A stretch of DNA of 14,519 nt from Helicobacteraceae bacterium (GTDB lineage: Bacteria > Campylobacterota > Campylobacteria > Campylobacterales > Sulfurimonadaceae). Under the pieces are notes generated by a model that was not told the DNA's origin, did not search any database, and saw nothing but the letters and a program-made list of their open reading frames with translations. The stretch is taken from positions 1-14,519 of the forward strand of contig JALWKG010000216.1 of NCBI GenBank assembly GCA_027081565.1, read 5' to 3'. Both the position numbers and the translations under genes were made by a program. This document shows, piece after piece, positions 1-6,191 of the stretch (position 1 is its first letter; each line of letters begins with the position of its first letter).

Positions 1-1
1 C

Positions 2-970
2 TCTTACCCTAACTCCAAGATCCTCTATATCGGGATCATTATGGTGATCTTGCTGAGTGAGACCTCTCTTAATGCGTACTTCTTTGCAAAAGGCAATGAA
101 TTAGGACTTATTGGTGGTGCTGCGCAAGCACTAATCATCTCTCTTATTAATGTGGTCTCTGCATTTTTCTTGGGTGGATACTTGGTGAAAAAGCTTAATC
201 TTGTGAAAAAGAGTCCTGTCTTGAAGTATGGTGTACTTGCGGCACTGTTGGGTTTCGCTACCGTTATTCTCTTTTTCAACCTTTTGGTCGGACACCTTCG
301 AGTACAGTTGGGTATAGATCCAGATGCGGCTTATGTCGAAGCGATCAAGACCTTTATGGCAGCTCCATTTGGACTTAATGAGTTCGACTCCATTATCTTG
401 GTCATCGTTGGTCTGCTTTCATTCCTTATTGCCTTTACAGACTTCTATAAAATGGACGATGAATATCCTGGTTATGGTCAGTTGGATCGTAAATATCAAG
501 ATGCACTTATAGACTTTAATGAGCTTAAGGAGGAACTTCTTGAAGAGATAGAAGGCAGTTCCAAGTCCATTTTGAACAAGTTGGAGACCCAGCAGATGAC
601 CTCTAAGGTGATTATGCAAGAGTTGATGGAAGTACCGATCTTTAGACAAAAGTTACAAGATCATGCGCGTGAGTATTTTAGATATCTTAACAACACCTAT
701 GGTTCAATGATCAGTCTCTATCGTGAGATCAACAATGACAACAGAACAGATGACGCACCTGCATACTTTAATGAACCCGTCTCTCTTGAAAATAGTGAAG
801 AGATCGAGATCGTTGATGATCAGTTTAAAAAAGATCTTCAAGAGTACCAAAAAGCAGTATTGGAACTGCCACATATTATTGGTGAACAGAAACTGAAGAT
901 CAATACAACACTCAAAAGTGTTATAGCAGAACTGGGAAGTGAGTCAGATATGGAACTAAACAATGGGTAG
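2..970 (+). CDS. Multi-pass membrane protein with C-terminal helical/coiled-coil region, 5' end outside window
   Basis: The reading frame is open to the left edge, so the N-terminus is missing. The ATG at 41 lies inside the first visible membrane segment and has no Shine-Dalgarno, so it is not the likely start. The visible 322 residues contain about four hydrophobic segments: around the ATG at 41, then near bases 100-185, 220-295 and 385-445. The motif DDEYPGYGQLD follows directly after the last segment (455-484). The rest is hydrophilic and strongly helical, rich in Leu, Glu, Lys and Gln, and probably cytoplasmic or coiled-coil. It overlaps the next gene by 8 bp and shares its strand with the three genes that follow, so it is probably part of the same membrane complex. 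I do not recognise the family and assign no function. The YPGYG motif right after the last membrane segment looks like a conserved signature but this is an impression. Confidence 0.75.
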   Translation, partial: SYPNSKILYIGIIMVILLSETSLNAYFFAKGNELGLIGGAAQALIISLINVVSAFFLGGYLVKKLNLVKKSPVLKYGVLAALLGFATVILFFNLLVGHLRVQLGIDPDAAYVEAIKTFMAAPFGLNEFDSIILVIVGLLSFLIAFTDFYKMDDEYPGYGQLDRKYQDALIDFNELKEELLEEIEGSSKSILNKLETQQMTSKVIMQELMEVPIFRQKLQDHAREYFRYLNNTYGSMISLYREINNDNRTDDAPAYFNEPVSLENSEEIEIVDDQFKKDLQEYQKAVLELPHIIGEQKLKINTTLKSVIAELGSESDMELNNG

Positions 971-1766
971 ACGTTCAAAAAAGGCAAAAAGTGACAAAAT
1001 AGGCTACGTGCTTATTACTGTCGTTGTAATGATACTTGGTTCTATTGCCGTTTTTATAGCGATGAACCGTGGGGTAGAAGTAGACAAAGAGAGTATGTGC
1101 CGTCTGGATGGTGCTTTTGACAGACACGTTATTATCTTAGACATGACTGACAACTATAATGCCATACAGGTACAGCAGATCAAACACATTATAGAGAACA
1201 TCGTAGACAACCTGGCAGTGAGTGAGCAGTTGCAACTCTATTTTATTGATGCAACACTGCCAAGCGAGATACAGCCACAACTTTTGTTATGTAACCCTGG
1301 TGATGGGGCTGGAAAAAGTGAGATCTACTCAAACCCTAAACTCTTTAAAAAGCGTTGGGAAAAACGTTTCCATGCGCCTTTAAAGGCAAAGATGATGGCC
1401 TTGACGGGTAATTATACAAGTACGACATCCCCTATTTTGGAGACTATACAAGCAGTCAATAACATCGCATTTCCTTATGTAAGAGATGAAAAAAGACATT
1501 ATAAGATCACCTTGATCTCCGACATGATTCAAAATTCTAAAGAGCTTTCATTTTTTAAAACACAACGTGCGTCATTGACCCACTTTGTAGACTCACCTGG
1601 GTATGTAAAAGTTCGTACGGATCTTCAAGATATCGATGTAGATATTGTGATTGTACGACGTGACAAGTATGAGTCACTGCAGTCACGAGACTATGTTGAC
1701 TTCTGGGTAGATGTTTTGAGTAGTATGAATGCCAATATCGATAATATTAAGTTAACAGACGGATAA
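963..1766 (+). CDS. Membrane-anchored von Willebrand A-like protein, putative
   Basis: A 267-residue protein. A basic N-terminus (RRSKKAKSDK) is followed by one membrane segment at about residues 13-33. By the positive-inside rule the rest should face the periplasm. The soluble part resembles a vWA/Rossmann fold. HVIILDMTDN (55-64) is a buried beta strand ending in D60-x-T62-x-N64, where MIDAS domains have DxSxS. A Thr/Ser-rich stretch at 152-156 precedes a helix, and ITLISDMIQNS (182-192) ends a second strand with D187. The metal site would be degenerate, since N64 replaces the last Ser. Two cysteines outside the membrane (C46, C110) could form a disulfide. The start overlaps the upstream gene by 8 bp, with only a weak GGA upstream, which suggests translational coupling. 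The gap to the next gene is 3 bp. The vWA assignment comes from strand and motif pattern only; the partner or ligand is unknown. Confidence 0.7.
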   Translation: MGRRSKKAKSDKIGYVLITVVVMILGSIAVFIAMNRGVEVDKESMCRLDGAFDRHVIILDMTDNYNAIQVQQIKHIIENIVDNLAVSEQLQLYFIDATLPSEIQPQLLLCNPGDGAGKSEIYSNPKLFKKRWEKRFHAPLKAKMMALTGNYTSTTSPILETIQAVNNIAFPYVRDEKRHYKITLISDMIQNSKELSFFKTQRASLTHFVDSPGYVKVRTDLQDIDVDIVIVRRDKYESLQSRDYVDFWVDVLSSMNANIDNIKLTDG

Positions 1767-1769
1767 AAG

Positions 1770-3338
1770 ATGAAAAAAAGAAGTTCAAACGGTGGATTCA
1801 TGGCGAATATACAGATAAAATATCTGTTTTTGGTCGCTTTAGTGTTAGGTGTAGCCTTTATCCTGATGGGTGGTTTTATGAACAAGCCTTACCTCTCTGT
1901 TGTACTAACTGTCATGGCCATGATCTCTTACTTTTTGATAGGTCAAAAGATCGTTGAACGTGAACTCCTGACCAATGAGCAGTTTGCAGACAGTAACTAC
2001 TACCTTGGTTTTCTTTTTACCTTGGTCTCATTGGCAAGTTCACTCTATATTTTGTCAAGTGGAAATATGCAAGGGGGACTCCTAACCAGTCTTATCGGAC
2101 AGTTTGGTATCTCTATCTCTACCACTATTGTAGGACTTTCACTGCGTATTTATCTCTTGAGCTTTAGTCCAAATATTGGCTCAAATATCGAGAGTTTCAA
2201 CCTTATGATCATGGAGAAGTTGCAGATGCTTAATGATCATATTGGTCACAGTATCGATCAGACAAAGACTTTTTCAAATGTTATTGATGACAAAGTCGAA
2301 CTTTTTATTGACAAGACATTAAAATCTGTAGAGTCTTATAATGAACGTCTTGTTGAGAGTCTCGACCAACATTCGGTTAACAATATATTTGAAAAGATCT
2401 ATGCAGATATGGACATGATCCATAAAGAACAAGAGTCACGTATTAATGAGATCTATGAAAACATGACCAGTTACCACCTGCGTTATGAAAAACAGAACCA
2501 AGCCTCAGCTAAAGCTTTTCAAGACTCTATTAAAGCCAGTGAAAAATGGATCAACGAGTTTAATGAGACGATGGGTGCTTCAGCTGGAAGTATTGCAAAC
2601 TCTAACACTGAGATGCGTAAGGTCATCCACAATTTTGATGACTTTGTCCGTGGTCTGCCTAAGCTTTTTGCAGAGGTAAATACACTGTTTGAACAGAGTT
2701 CCAAGACATTGACATCAGAGTTGCAAGAGCAAAATAAAGTCTTGATAGAGAGCTTTATAAAGCAAAAAGATATGCAAAACAAGATCTTGATCGAGCGTGT
2801 CTTGGGTGAGAACCAGAAAATCATTGATAGCTTTATCACTAACGGAAGTGCTCAGAGCAATGAAGTCTTAGAGAAGTTAAACCAGATGAATGAAGAGATC
2901 ATCTCCAGTTTTATTCAGTCTCGTGAATCTGGCAATGAGAAGATCATCAACGATATCACTGTACTCAATAATAAAGTAATACAGTCTATTGGTTCAAAAG
3001 CAGAAAGTGCCAATGCTAAAGTGGTAGATGCAATTATCACTTCGTCCACTAAAGTGCTTTCATCATTTGTCAACAGTCAAGATCAGAAAAATGAGCAGTT
3101 GATCCAGAAGATCGCTTTGGAAAACAGTCGCCTTGTGGACAAAATGGCAAAAGCAGTGGTGCAGACACAAACAACACCACAAGCACAGACCCCACAGCCA
3201 CAGAGCCGTGTGGCAACACCGCCATCAAGTGAAGAAGATCTTAAAGCGCAACCAACAGTGAAAGCACAACCAACCATAACACCAGCAGCGCCAAACAAGA
3301 TGAAGGGCCATGGTAGTGTCAAACTACCAAAAAGTTAA
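1770..3338 (+). CDS. MotA/TolQ/ExbB-like channel subunit with long coiled-coil tail (ZorA-like architecture)
   Basis: A 522-residue protein. Four hydrophobic segments lie at about residues 18-36, 41-58, 76-96 and 102-128. The last pair resembles the two pore-lining helices of MotA/TolQ/ExbB proteins: FLFTLVSLASS (81-91), then the Ser/Thr-rich SISTTIVGLSLRI (115-127), which matches the family's polar TT-GL motif. After the membrane part come about 330 residues of predicted helix. Residues 322-451 hold five 26-residue units, each made of a 15- and an 11-residue subunit starting with Asn-like positions (NKVLIESFI, NQKIIDSFI, NEEIISSFI and others). The end (about 465-522) is a Pro/Gln/Thr/Ala-rich, probably disordered tail containing KAQPT twice. 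A short membrane module with a very long coiled tail is the plan of ZorA. The gene starts 3 bp after its neighbour. A second ATG at 1800 (residue 11) follows GGTGG and could be the real start. The family call is remote and based on motif and layout. Confidence 0.7.
   Translation: MKKRSSNGGFMANIQIKYLFLVALVLGVAFILMGGFMNKPYLSVVLTVMAMISYFLIGQKIVERELLTNEQFADSNYYLGFLFTLVSLASSLYILSSGNMQGGLLTSLIGQFGISISTTIVGLSLRIYLLSFSPNIGSNIESFNLMIMEKLQMLNDHIGHSIDQTKTFSNVIDDKVELFIDKTLKSVESYNERLVESLDQHSVNNIFEKIYADMDMIHKEQESRINEIYENMTSYHLRYEKQNQASAKAFQDSIKASEKWINEFNETMGASAGSIANSNTEMRKVIHNFDDFVRGLPKLFAEVNTLFEQSSKTLTSELQEQNKVLIESFIKQKDMQNKILIERVLGENQKIIDSFITNGSAQSNEVLEKLNQMNEEIISSFIQSRESGNEKIINDITVLNNKVIQSIGSKAESANAKVVDAIITSSTKVLSSFVNSQDQKNEQLIQKIALENSRLVDKMAKAVVQTQTTPQAQTPQPQSRVATPPSSEEDLKAQPTVKAQPTITPAAPNKMKGHGSVKLPKS
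2733..3122 (+). repeat. Five 26-residue (78 bp) coiled-coil repeat units encoded within the TolQ-like gene
   Basis: The protein pattern alternates strictly between 15 and 11 residues for five rounds. Each subunit begins with an Asn/Ser position followed by a hydrophobic pattern such as xKVLxSFI. It shows less clearly for one more round on the N-terminal side and one half round after it. The DNA itself is diverged, so this is an old protein-level repeat rather than a recent tandem duplication. Confidence 0.75.
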
Positions 3339-3352
3339 GGTAAGCGTAGCTG

Positions 3353-4384
3353 ATGCAGTTTAATGAAAATGGAAACAATGACTTTTTATTTGGGATCACC
3401 TTAACCGAGCTTATTTTGATGCTCTTTTTTCTACTACTGTTGATCTCAGCATTTATGAGTGCGGAAAAAGAGAGTATTATCACTAAGGTAGAAAAAGAGA
3501 ACGCTCGGATAGTGGAAGAGAATCTTGATCTACAGTTAAAAAACAAGATCTCCAAAAGCCTCTCAGAAGATATGATCAGCTCTCTATTGCACTTCAAACA
3601 TGGTGAAGATAAAGAAGATGAAAAAGCCAAACAGGTCTTTAAAGAGTTGAGTAATCAGACCAAGTTGATCGCTGAAAATAAAAAGCTTAAACGTCAAGTC
3701 GAGATGTATGAGGTCAATGAGAAACTTTTAAAGATGGATGAAGCATTTAAAGTCCAACTGTCTCGAAAAGAGTCTCTACTGAAATCTATAGAAGACCTTA
3801 ATAGCAGTGAGGATCTTCAAGCACTTTTTACCAAACTCGAAAAGCTCGATAAAGAGCTTAAGTATGAAAAGAGTAAAGAGGACCGCCTGGAGATAGAGAA
3901 CAAAAAACTCTCTGAACTTTTAAAAGCCTTTAGCAAAATGAGTAAAGATGAACTTTTGTATGCGCAAGACATCTTAAAAGGGCAGGTGAGTTACTTGACC
4001 CGCCGTCTTAATATGGGTGGAGGTAATGAACTGCCACCATGCTGGGCGAATCAAAAGAGTGGCAAGGCTGAATATATATTTACAGTGACTATTGGAGAGA
4101 AGGCACTTAAGGTGAAGCCAAGATGGCCAAAATATCGTGCTAAAGAGATGAAAAAGTATAAGATATCTCCTAAGCTTTATACACAAGAGGTGAGTGTAGA
4201 TAAGTTTTTGGAGTTGACCAAAAATGTTTATAAAGATGCAGATAAAAATGAGTGTAAGCACTACCTCTATCTTTATGATGAGGCAGAGACGAAATTTGGT
4301 TACAAAGACAAACGTCTGAAGTTAGAAAACTATTATTACAAATATGAAAATGGATCTAGACGACGTAAAGGGCACCTCAAATAG
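3353..4384 (+). CDS. MotB/ExbD/TolR-like single-pass membrane subunit with coiled coil and unrecognised C-terminal domain
   Basis: A 343-residue protein. A short polar N-terminus is followed by one membrane segment at about 15-34. ITLTELILMLFFLLLL (15-30) aligns with the TolR/ExbD/MotB membrane helix, and Glu19 sits where those proteins have the essential proton-binding Asp. Residues about 36-215 are charged and heptad-like, rich in Lys, Glu and Leu, and predict a long coiled coil. The C-terminal domain (about 218-343) begins with GGGNELPPCW and contains EYIFTVTI, CKHYLYLYD and ENYYYKYENG. I cannot name it. It lacks the TD-x-x-G...N-x-x-LS-x-x-RA signature of the OmpA/MotB peptidoglycan-binding domain. 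Its N-terminus is presumably cytoplasmic and the coiled coil and C-terminal domain periplasmic, as in MotB. A good SD (TTAAGGTAAG, 3335-3344) precedes the ATG. It lies 14 bp after the channel-like gene, the usual order for A/B subunits of stator-like motors. Confidence 0.7.
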   Translation: MQFNENGNNDFLFGITLTELILMLFFLLLLISAFMSAEKESIITKVEKENARIVEENLDLQLKNKISKSLSEDMISSLLHFKHGEDKEDEKAKQVFKELSNQTKLIAENKKLKRQVEMYEVNEKLLKMDEAFKVQLSRKESLLKSIEDLNSSEDLQALFTKLEKLDKELKYEKSKEDRLEIENKKLSELLKAFSKMSKDELLYAQDILKGQVSYLTRRLNMGGGNELPPCWANQKSGKAEYIFTVTIGEKALKVKPRWPKYRAKEMKKYKISPKLYTQEVSVDKFLELTKNVYKDADKNECKHYLYLYDEAETKFGYKDKRLKLENYYYKYENGSRRRKGHLK

Positions 4385-4404
4385 GACTAATCCTCCTTAG
4401 CCTA
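4382..4404. terminator. Bulged hairpin spanning both convergent stop codons
   Basis: TAGG (4382-4385) and CTAA (4387-4390) pair with TTAG (4397-4400) and CCTA (4401-4404), leaving one bulged A (4386) and a six-base loop. The arms contain the stop codon of the plus-strand gene (4382-4384) and that of the minus-strand gene (4402-4404). No U-tract follows on either strand, so termination is only plausible. Confidence 0.35.
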
Positions 4405-4905
4405 GAGAAAAACCTTTGATCTCTTTTGGATGATGGCCAAGGTGGCTTCAGCAGTTGAAGCGACTATGATGTCTATCATCATTAGGTTGTGCGAGAGACC
4501 AAAGTCTTCGATGATCTTTCCCTCTTGACAGAGTGTTGCATCAGAGCTAAGTCCTTGTGCTTCTCTGACCCGCTCGATCATCTGGCTTCTGTCTTTGGCA
4601 TAGGCAAATACTGGTTTGTTCAATGCTGTAGCATAACCTACCTCGTAAACTGTGCCTGAGTCAGGTTCCAAGCCACGAAATGGGTTTAGGTTGGCCATGA
4701 TGATATCTGCTTTTTGTATCAGTCTAATGTTGGCTTCTCTTATGGCTTTGGCTGTCTCATAAGCAGTTCCGTCAAAGTCGATCTCATTGTCTAAAGGAAA
4801 GAGACCCTCAAATCCATACTGCCTACATAGTTTTTTGAGTTGTGTACCTTGAGCTTTGGCATCACACTCAAAAACATCAGGTCCTGCAAGATAGATTTTT
4901 AGCAT
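4402..4905 (-). CDS. Nucleoside 2-deoxyribosyltransferase family protein
   Basis: A 167-residue cytosolic protein of the usual length for this family (Lactobacillus enzymes are about 157 residues). The N-terminal strand and nucleotide-binding loop IYLAGPDVF (4-12), the strand ADIIMANLNPFRG (66-78) and the motif EPDSGTVYEVGYA (80-92) are characteristic. Glu88 in TVYEVGYA is the expected catalytic nucleophile. HNLMM near 139-143 fits the C-terminal Asn seen in the family. Known members cleave or exchange the N-glycosidic bond of 2'-deoxynucleosides (base salvage) or hydrolyse deoxynucleoside monophosphates (DNPH1/Rcl type); the sequence does not tell which. It is the only gene on this strand here, has its own promoter just upstream and shares no operon with its neighbours. 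SD-like AAAGGC lies before the ATG. Confidence 0.88.
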   Translation of the reverse strand: MLKIYLAGPDVFECDAKAQGTQLKKLCRQYGFEGLFPLDNEIDFDGTAYETAKAIREANIRLIQKADIIMANLNPFRGLEPDSGTVYEVGYATALNKPVFAYAKDRSQMIERVREAQGLSSDATLCQEGKIIEDFGLSHNLMMIDIIVASTAEATLAIIQKRSKVFL

Positions 4906-4920
4906 TTTAAGCCTTTTTTT

Positions 4921-4943
4921 GCAACATTATAGCTATATGTTGC
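4921..4943. promoter_or_regulatory. Near-perfect 23 bp palindrome over a -10 box, possible operator
   Basis: GCAACAT (4921-4927) and ATGTTGC (4937-4943) are exact inverted copies. The eight bases ATAGCTAT between them (4929-4936) are self-complementary, so only T4928 breaks the symmetry. It covers the -10 box of the minus-strand gene, a typical place for a repressor dimer. The binding protein is unknown. Confidence 0.45.
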
Positions 4944-4954
4944 ACGCTAGTAAA
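4926..4954 (-). promoter_or_regulatory. Promoter of the deoxyribosyltransferase gene
   Basis: Read on the minus strand, TTTACT (4949-4954) and a consensus TATAAT (4926-4931) are separated by 17 bp. Transcription would begin about 13 bases before the start codon at 4905, leaving a very short leader. The -10 lies inside a palindrome (4921-4943). Confidence 0.55.
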
Positions 4955-5030
4955 AAATGTTCTCTTAAAAATAGGGTGGTTTACATGCTTTTGATAAAAT
5001 ACGCTCAGAAAAGTAGATAGAGAATTGGTA

Positions 5031-5036
5031 TATAAT
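5031..5036 (+). promoter_or_regulatory. Probable -10 box of the gtrA operon
   Basis: TATAAT on the plus strand, without a clear -35 hexamer 16-18 bp upstream; weak -35 boxes are common in Campylobacterota. It predicts a transcript start near 5043, about 25 bases before the proposed AUU start of the GtrA gene. An alternative -10-like TAAAAT lies at 4995-5000. Confidence 0.45.
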
Positions 5037-5067
5037 TCTTCTAACCATAAGATTAGGAATTCCCATC

Positions 5068-5463
5068 ATTAATAAACTTGCAAAATTTGGTTCTGTCGGT
5101 GCACTTGGTTCCGTTACAAACATTACCATCTTTTCGGCTTTGACTTTTTTAAATGTCAACTATAACCTCTCATCGGTTATCGCCTTTTTAGTGGCAGTGA
5201 CACAGAACTATCAGCTTAATAAAAAATGGACCTTTAAAGACCACAACACCAAAACAAGAAAAAAGTTTCCCAAATATTTGGCACTGAACTTTTTAAGTTT
5301 TTTGATCAACCTGGCAGTACTTAACGTTGTGGTTTACTACTTCGGAGAAGAGAAATTGATCCAGATCGCAGGTCAGATCGCGGGTATTGGTGTAGCAATG
5401 GGCTTTAATTTTCTAGGGAGCTATCTAATTATTTTTGCAAAACATGAGGAGCGTGACATATGA
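5068..5463 (+). CDS. GtrA-like family membrane protein, apparently starting at AUU
   Basis: From 5068 the frame gives 131 residues, the usual length of GtrA-like proteins. These are four-helix membrane proteins thought to flip polyprenyl-phosphate-linked sugars. The family's typical opening (KLAKFGSVGALGSVTNITIF) is encoded at 5074-5133, so the TTG at 5140 is too far in. The signature NYQLNKKWTF follows the second helix, and two more helices lie around 5280-5335 and 5360-5440. Between the in-frame stop at 5014 and the TTG at 5140 there is no ATG, GTG or TTG. AGGA (5055-5058) is well placed for ATT at 5068 (9 bases) or ATC at 5065 (6 bases). So either an AUU/AUC start is used or the sequence has an error here. 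The stop overlaps the next ATG (ATGA, 5460-5463), and the next two genes make and use a lipid-linked sugar, which fits the flippase role. Confidence 0.8.
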   Translation: MNKLAKFGSVGALGSVTNITIFSALTFLNVNYNLSSVIAFLVAVTQNYQLNKKWTFKDHNTKTRKKFPKYLALNFLSFLINLAVLNVVVYYFGEEKLIQIAGQIAGIGVAMGFNFLGSYLIIFAKHEERDI

Positions 5464-6191
5464 GTAGAGGTGTGATCGTTATTCCTACCTACAATGAGAT
5501 CGAAAATATCGAGGTTATCTTAGAAAAAGTGTTTGCATTAGATCTTGGTGTTGATATTTTGATCGTTGATGATAACTCTCCTGACAAGACCTATGAAAAA
5601 GTTCAAGAGATTATTGATACCAATACCTACGATGGACAACTCCACCTGTTTATAAGAGAGCAAAAAGAGGGACTGGGCAAGGCGTATGTTGCCGGTTTCA
5701 AATGGTGTCTGGAAAGAGACTACCCATTTATCATAGAGATGGATGCTGATCTTTCACATGATCCTAAATATTTGCCAGCATTTATTGAAAACATCAAAGA
5801 GTATGACCTGGTTATTGGCTCTCGTTATGTAGCAGGTGGAGGTGTTGTTAACTGGTCACCTCTGCGTAAGTTCATTAGTTTTGGTGGCAGTACCTATGCT
5901 CGCACGATTTTAGGGATCTCTATAAAAGATGTGACGGGTGGGTTTAAGTGTTTCAGACGCGAAGTCTTGGAAGCAATAGACTTGGATGGTATTATCAGTG
6001 CCGGTTATGCTTTTCAGATCGAGATGAACTATAGAACAATATTAAAAGGTTTTAAGGTCAAAGAGGTACCTATCATCTTTGAGGACCGTGTTGCCGGTAA
6101 GTCTAAGATGTCTAAAAAGATCTTTATCGAAGCACTGCTTAATGTTGTGACTCTGAGACTGAACAAAAAACAGATACTCGAGGCGGATTAA
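5460..6191 (+). CDS. Polyprenol monophosphomannose synthase-like glycosyltransferase (GT2, DPM1-type)
   Basis: A 243-residue soluble GT-A enzyme that would transfer a sugar from a nucleotide donor to polyprenyl phosphate at the inner face of the membrane. The N-terminal strand VIVIPTYNE (5-13), IVDDNSPD (35-42), EGLGKAY (70-76), the metal-binding DAD (Asp95, Asp97) in EMDADLSHDP, GSRY (120-123) and DVTGGFKCF (157-165) are all typical of DPM1-like synthases. There is no C-terminal membrane domain, so it is the short form. The donor (GDP-mannose, UDP-glucose or another) cannot be read from the sequence. A strong SD (GAGGAG, about 5445-5450) precedes the ATG, which overlaps the GtrA stop by four bases. 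It overlaps the following membrane transferase by one base (TAATG). Confidence 0.88.
   Translation: MSRGVIVIPTYNEIENIEVILEKVFALDLGVDILIVDDNSPDKTYEKVQEIIDTNTYDGQLHLFIREQKEGLGKAYVAGFKWCLERDYPFIIEMDADLSHDPKYLPAFIENIKEYDLVIGSRYVAGGGVVNWSPLRKFISFGGSTYARTILGISIKDVTGGFKCFRREVLEAIDLDGIISAGYAFQIEMNYRTILKGFKVKEVPIIFEDRVAGKSKMSKKIFIEALLNVVTLRLNKKQILEAD

Noticed and set aside
3160..3300. Pro/Gln/Thr-rich end of the TolQ-like protein as a frameshift or assembly artefact
   Set aside because: The frame stays intact to a normal stop followed by the next gene's SD; linker-like disordered tails are common after coiled coils.
3319..3630. Antisense reading frame across the start of the MotB-like gene
   Set aside because: Shadow of the sense genes; low-complexity Ser/Phe/Leu composition, no SD and no recognisable domain. 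The same applies to the other antisense frames inside gltB and gltD, for example 11417-11722.
2..4384. Complete Zorya system
   Set aside because: No ZorC (EH-signature) or ZorD (helicase/nuclease) gene is present in the window, the B-like subunit lacks an OmpA domain, and the similarity is only in layout and short motifs.
5140..5463. GtrA gene starting at TTG 5140 (107 residues)
   Set aside because: It would remove the family's conserved first helix and has no SD; the frame upstream codes for that helix.
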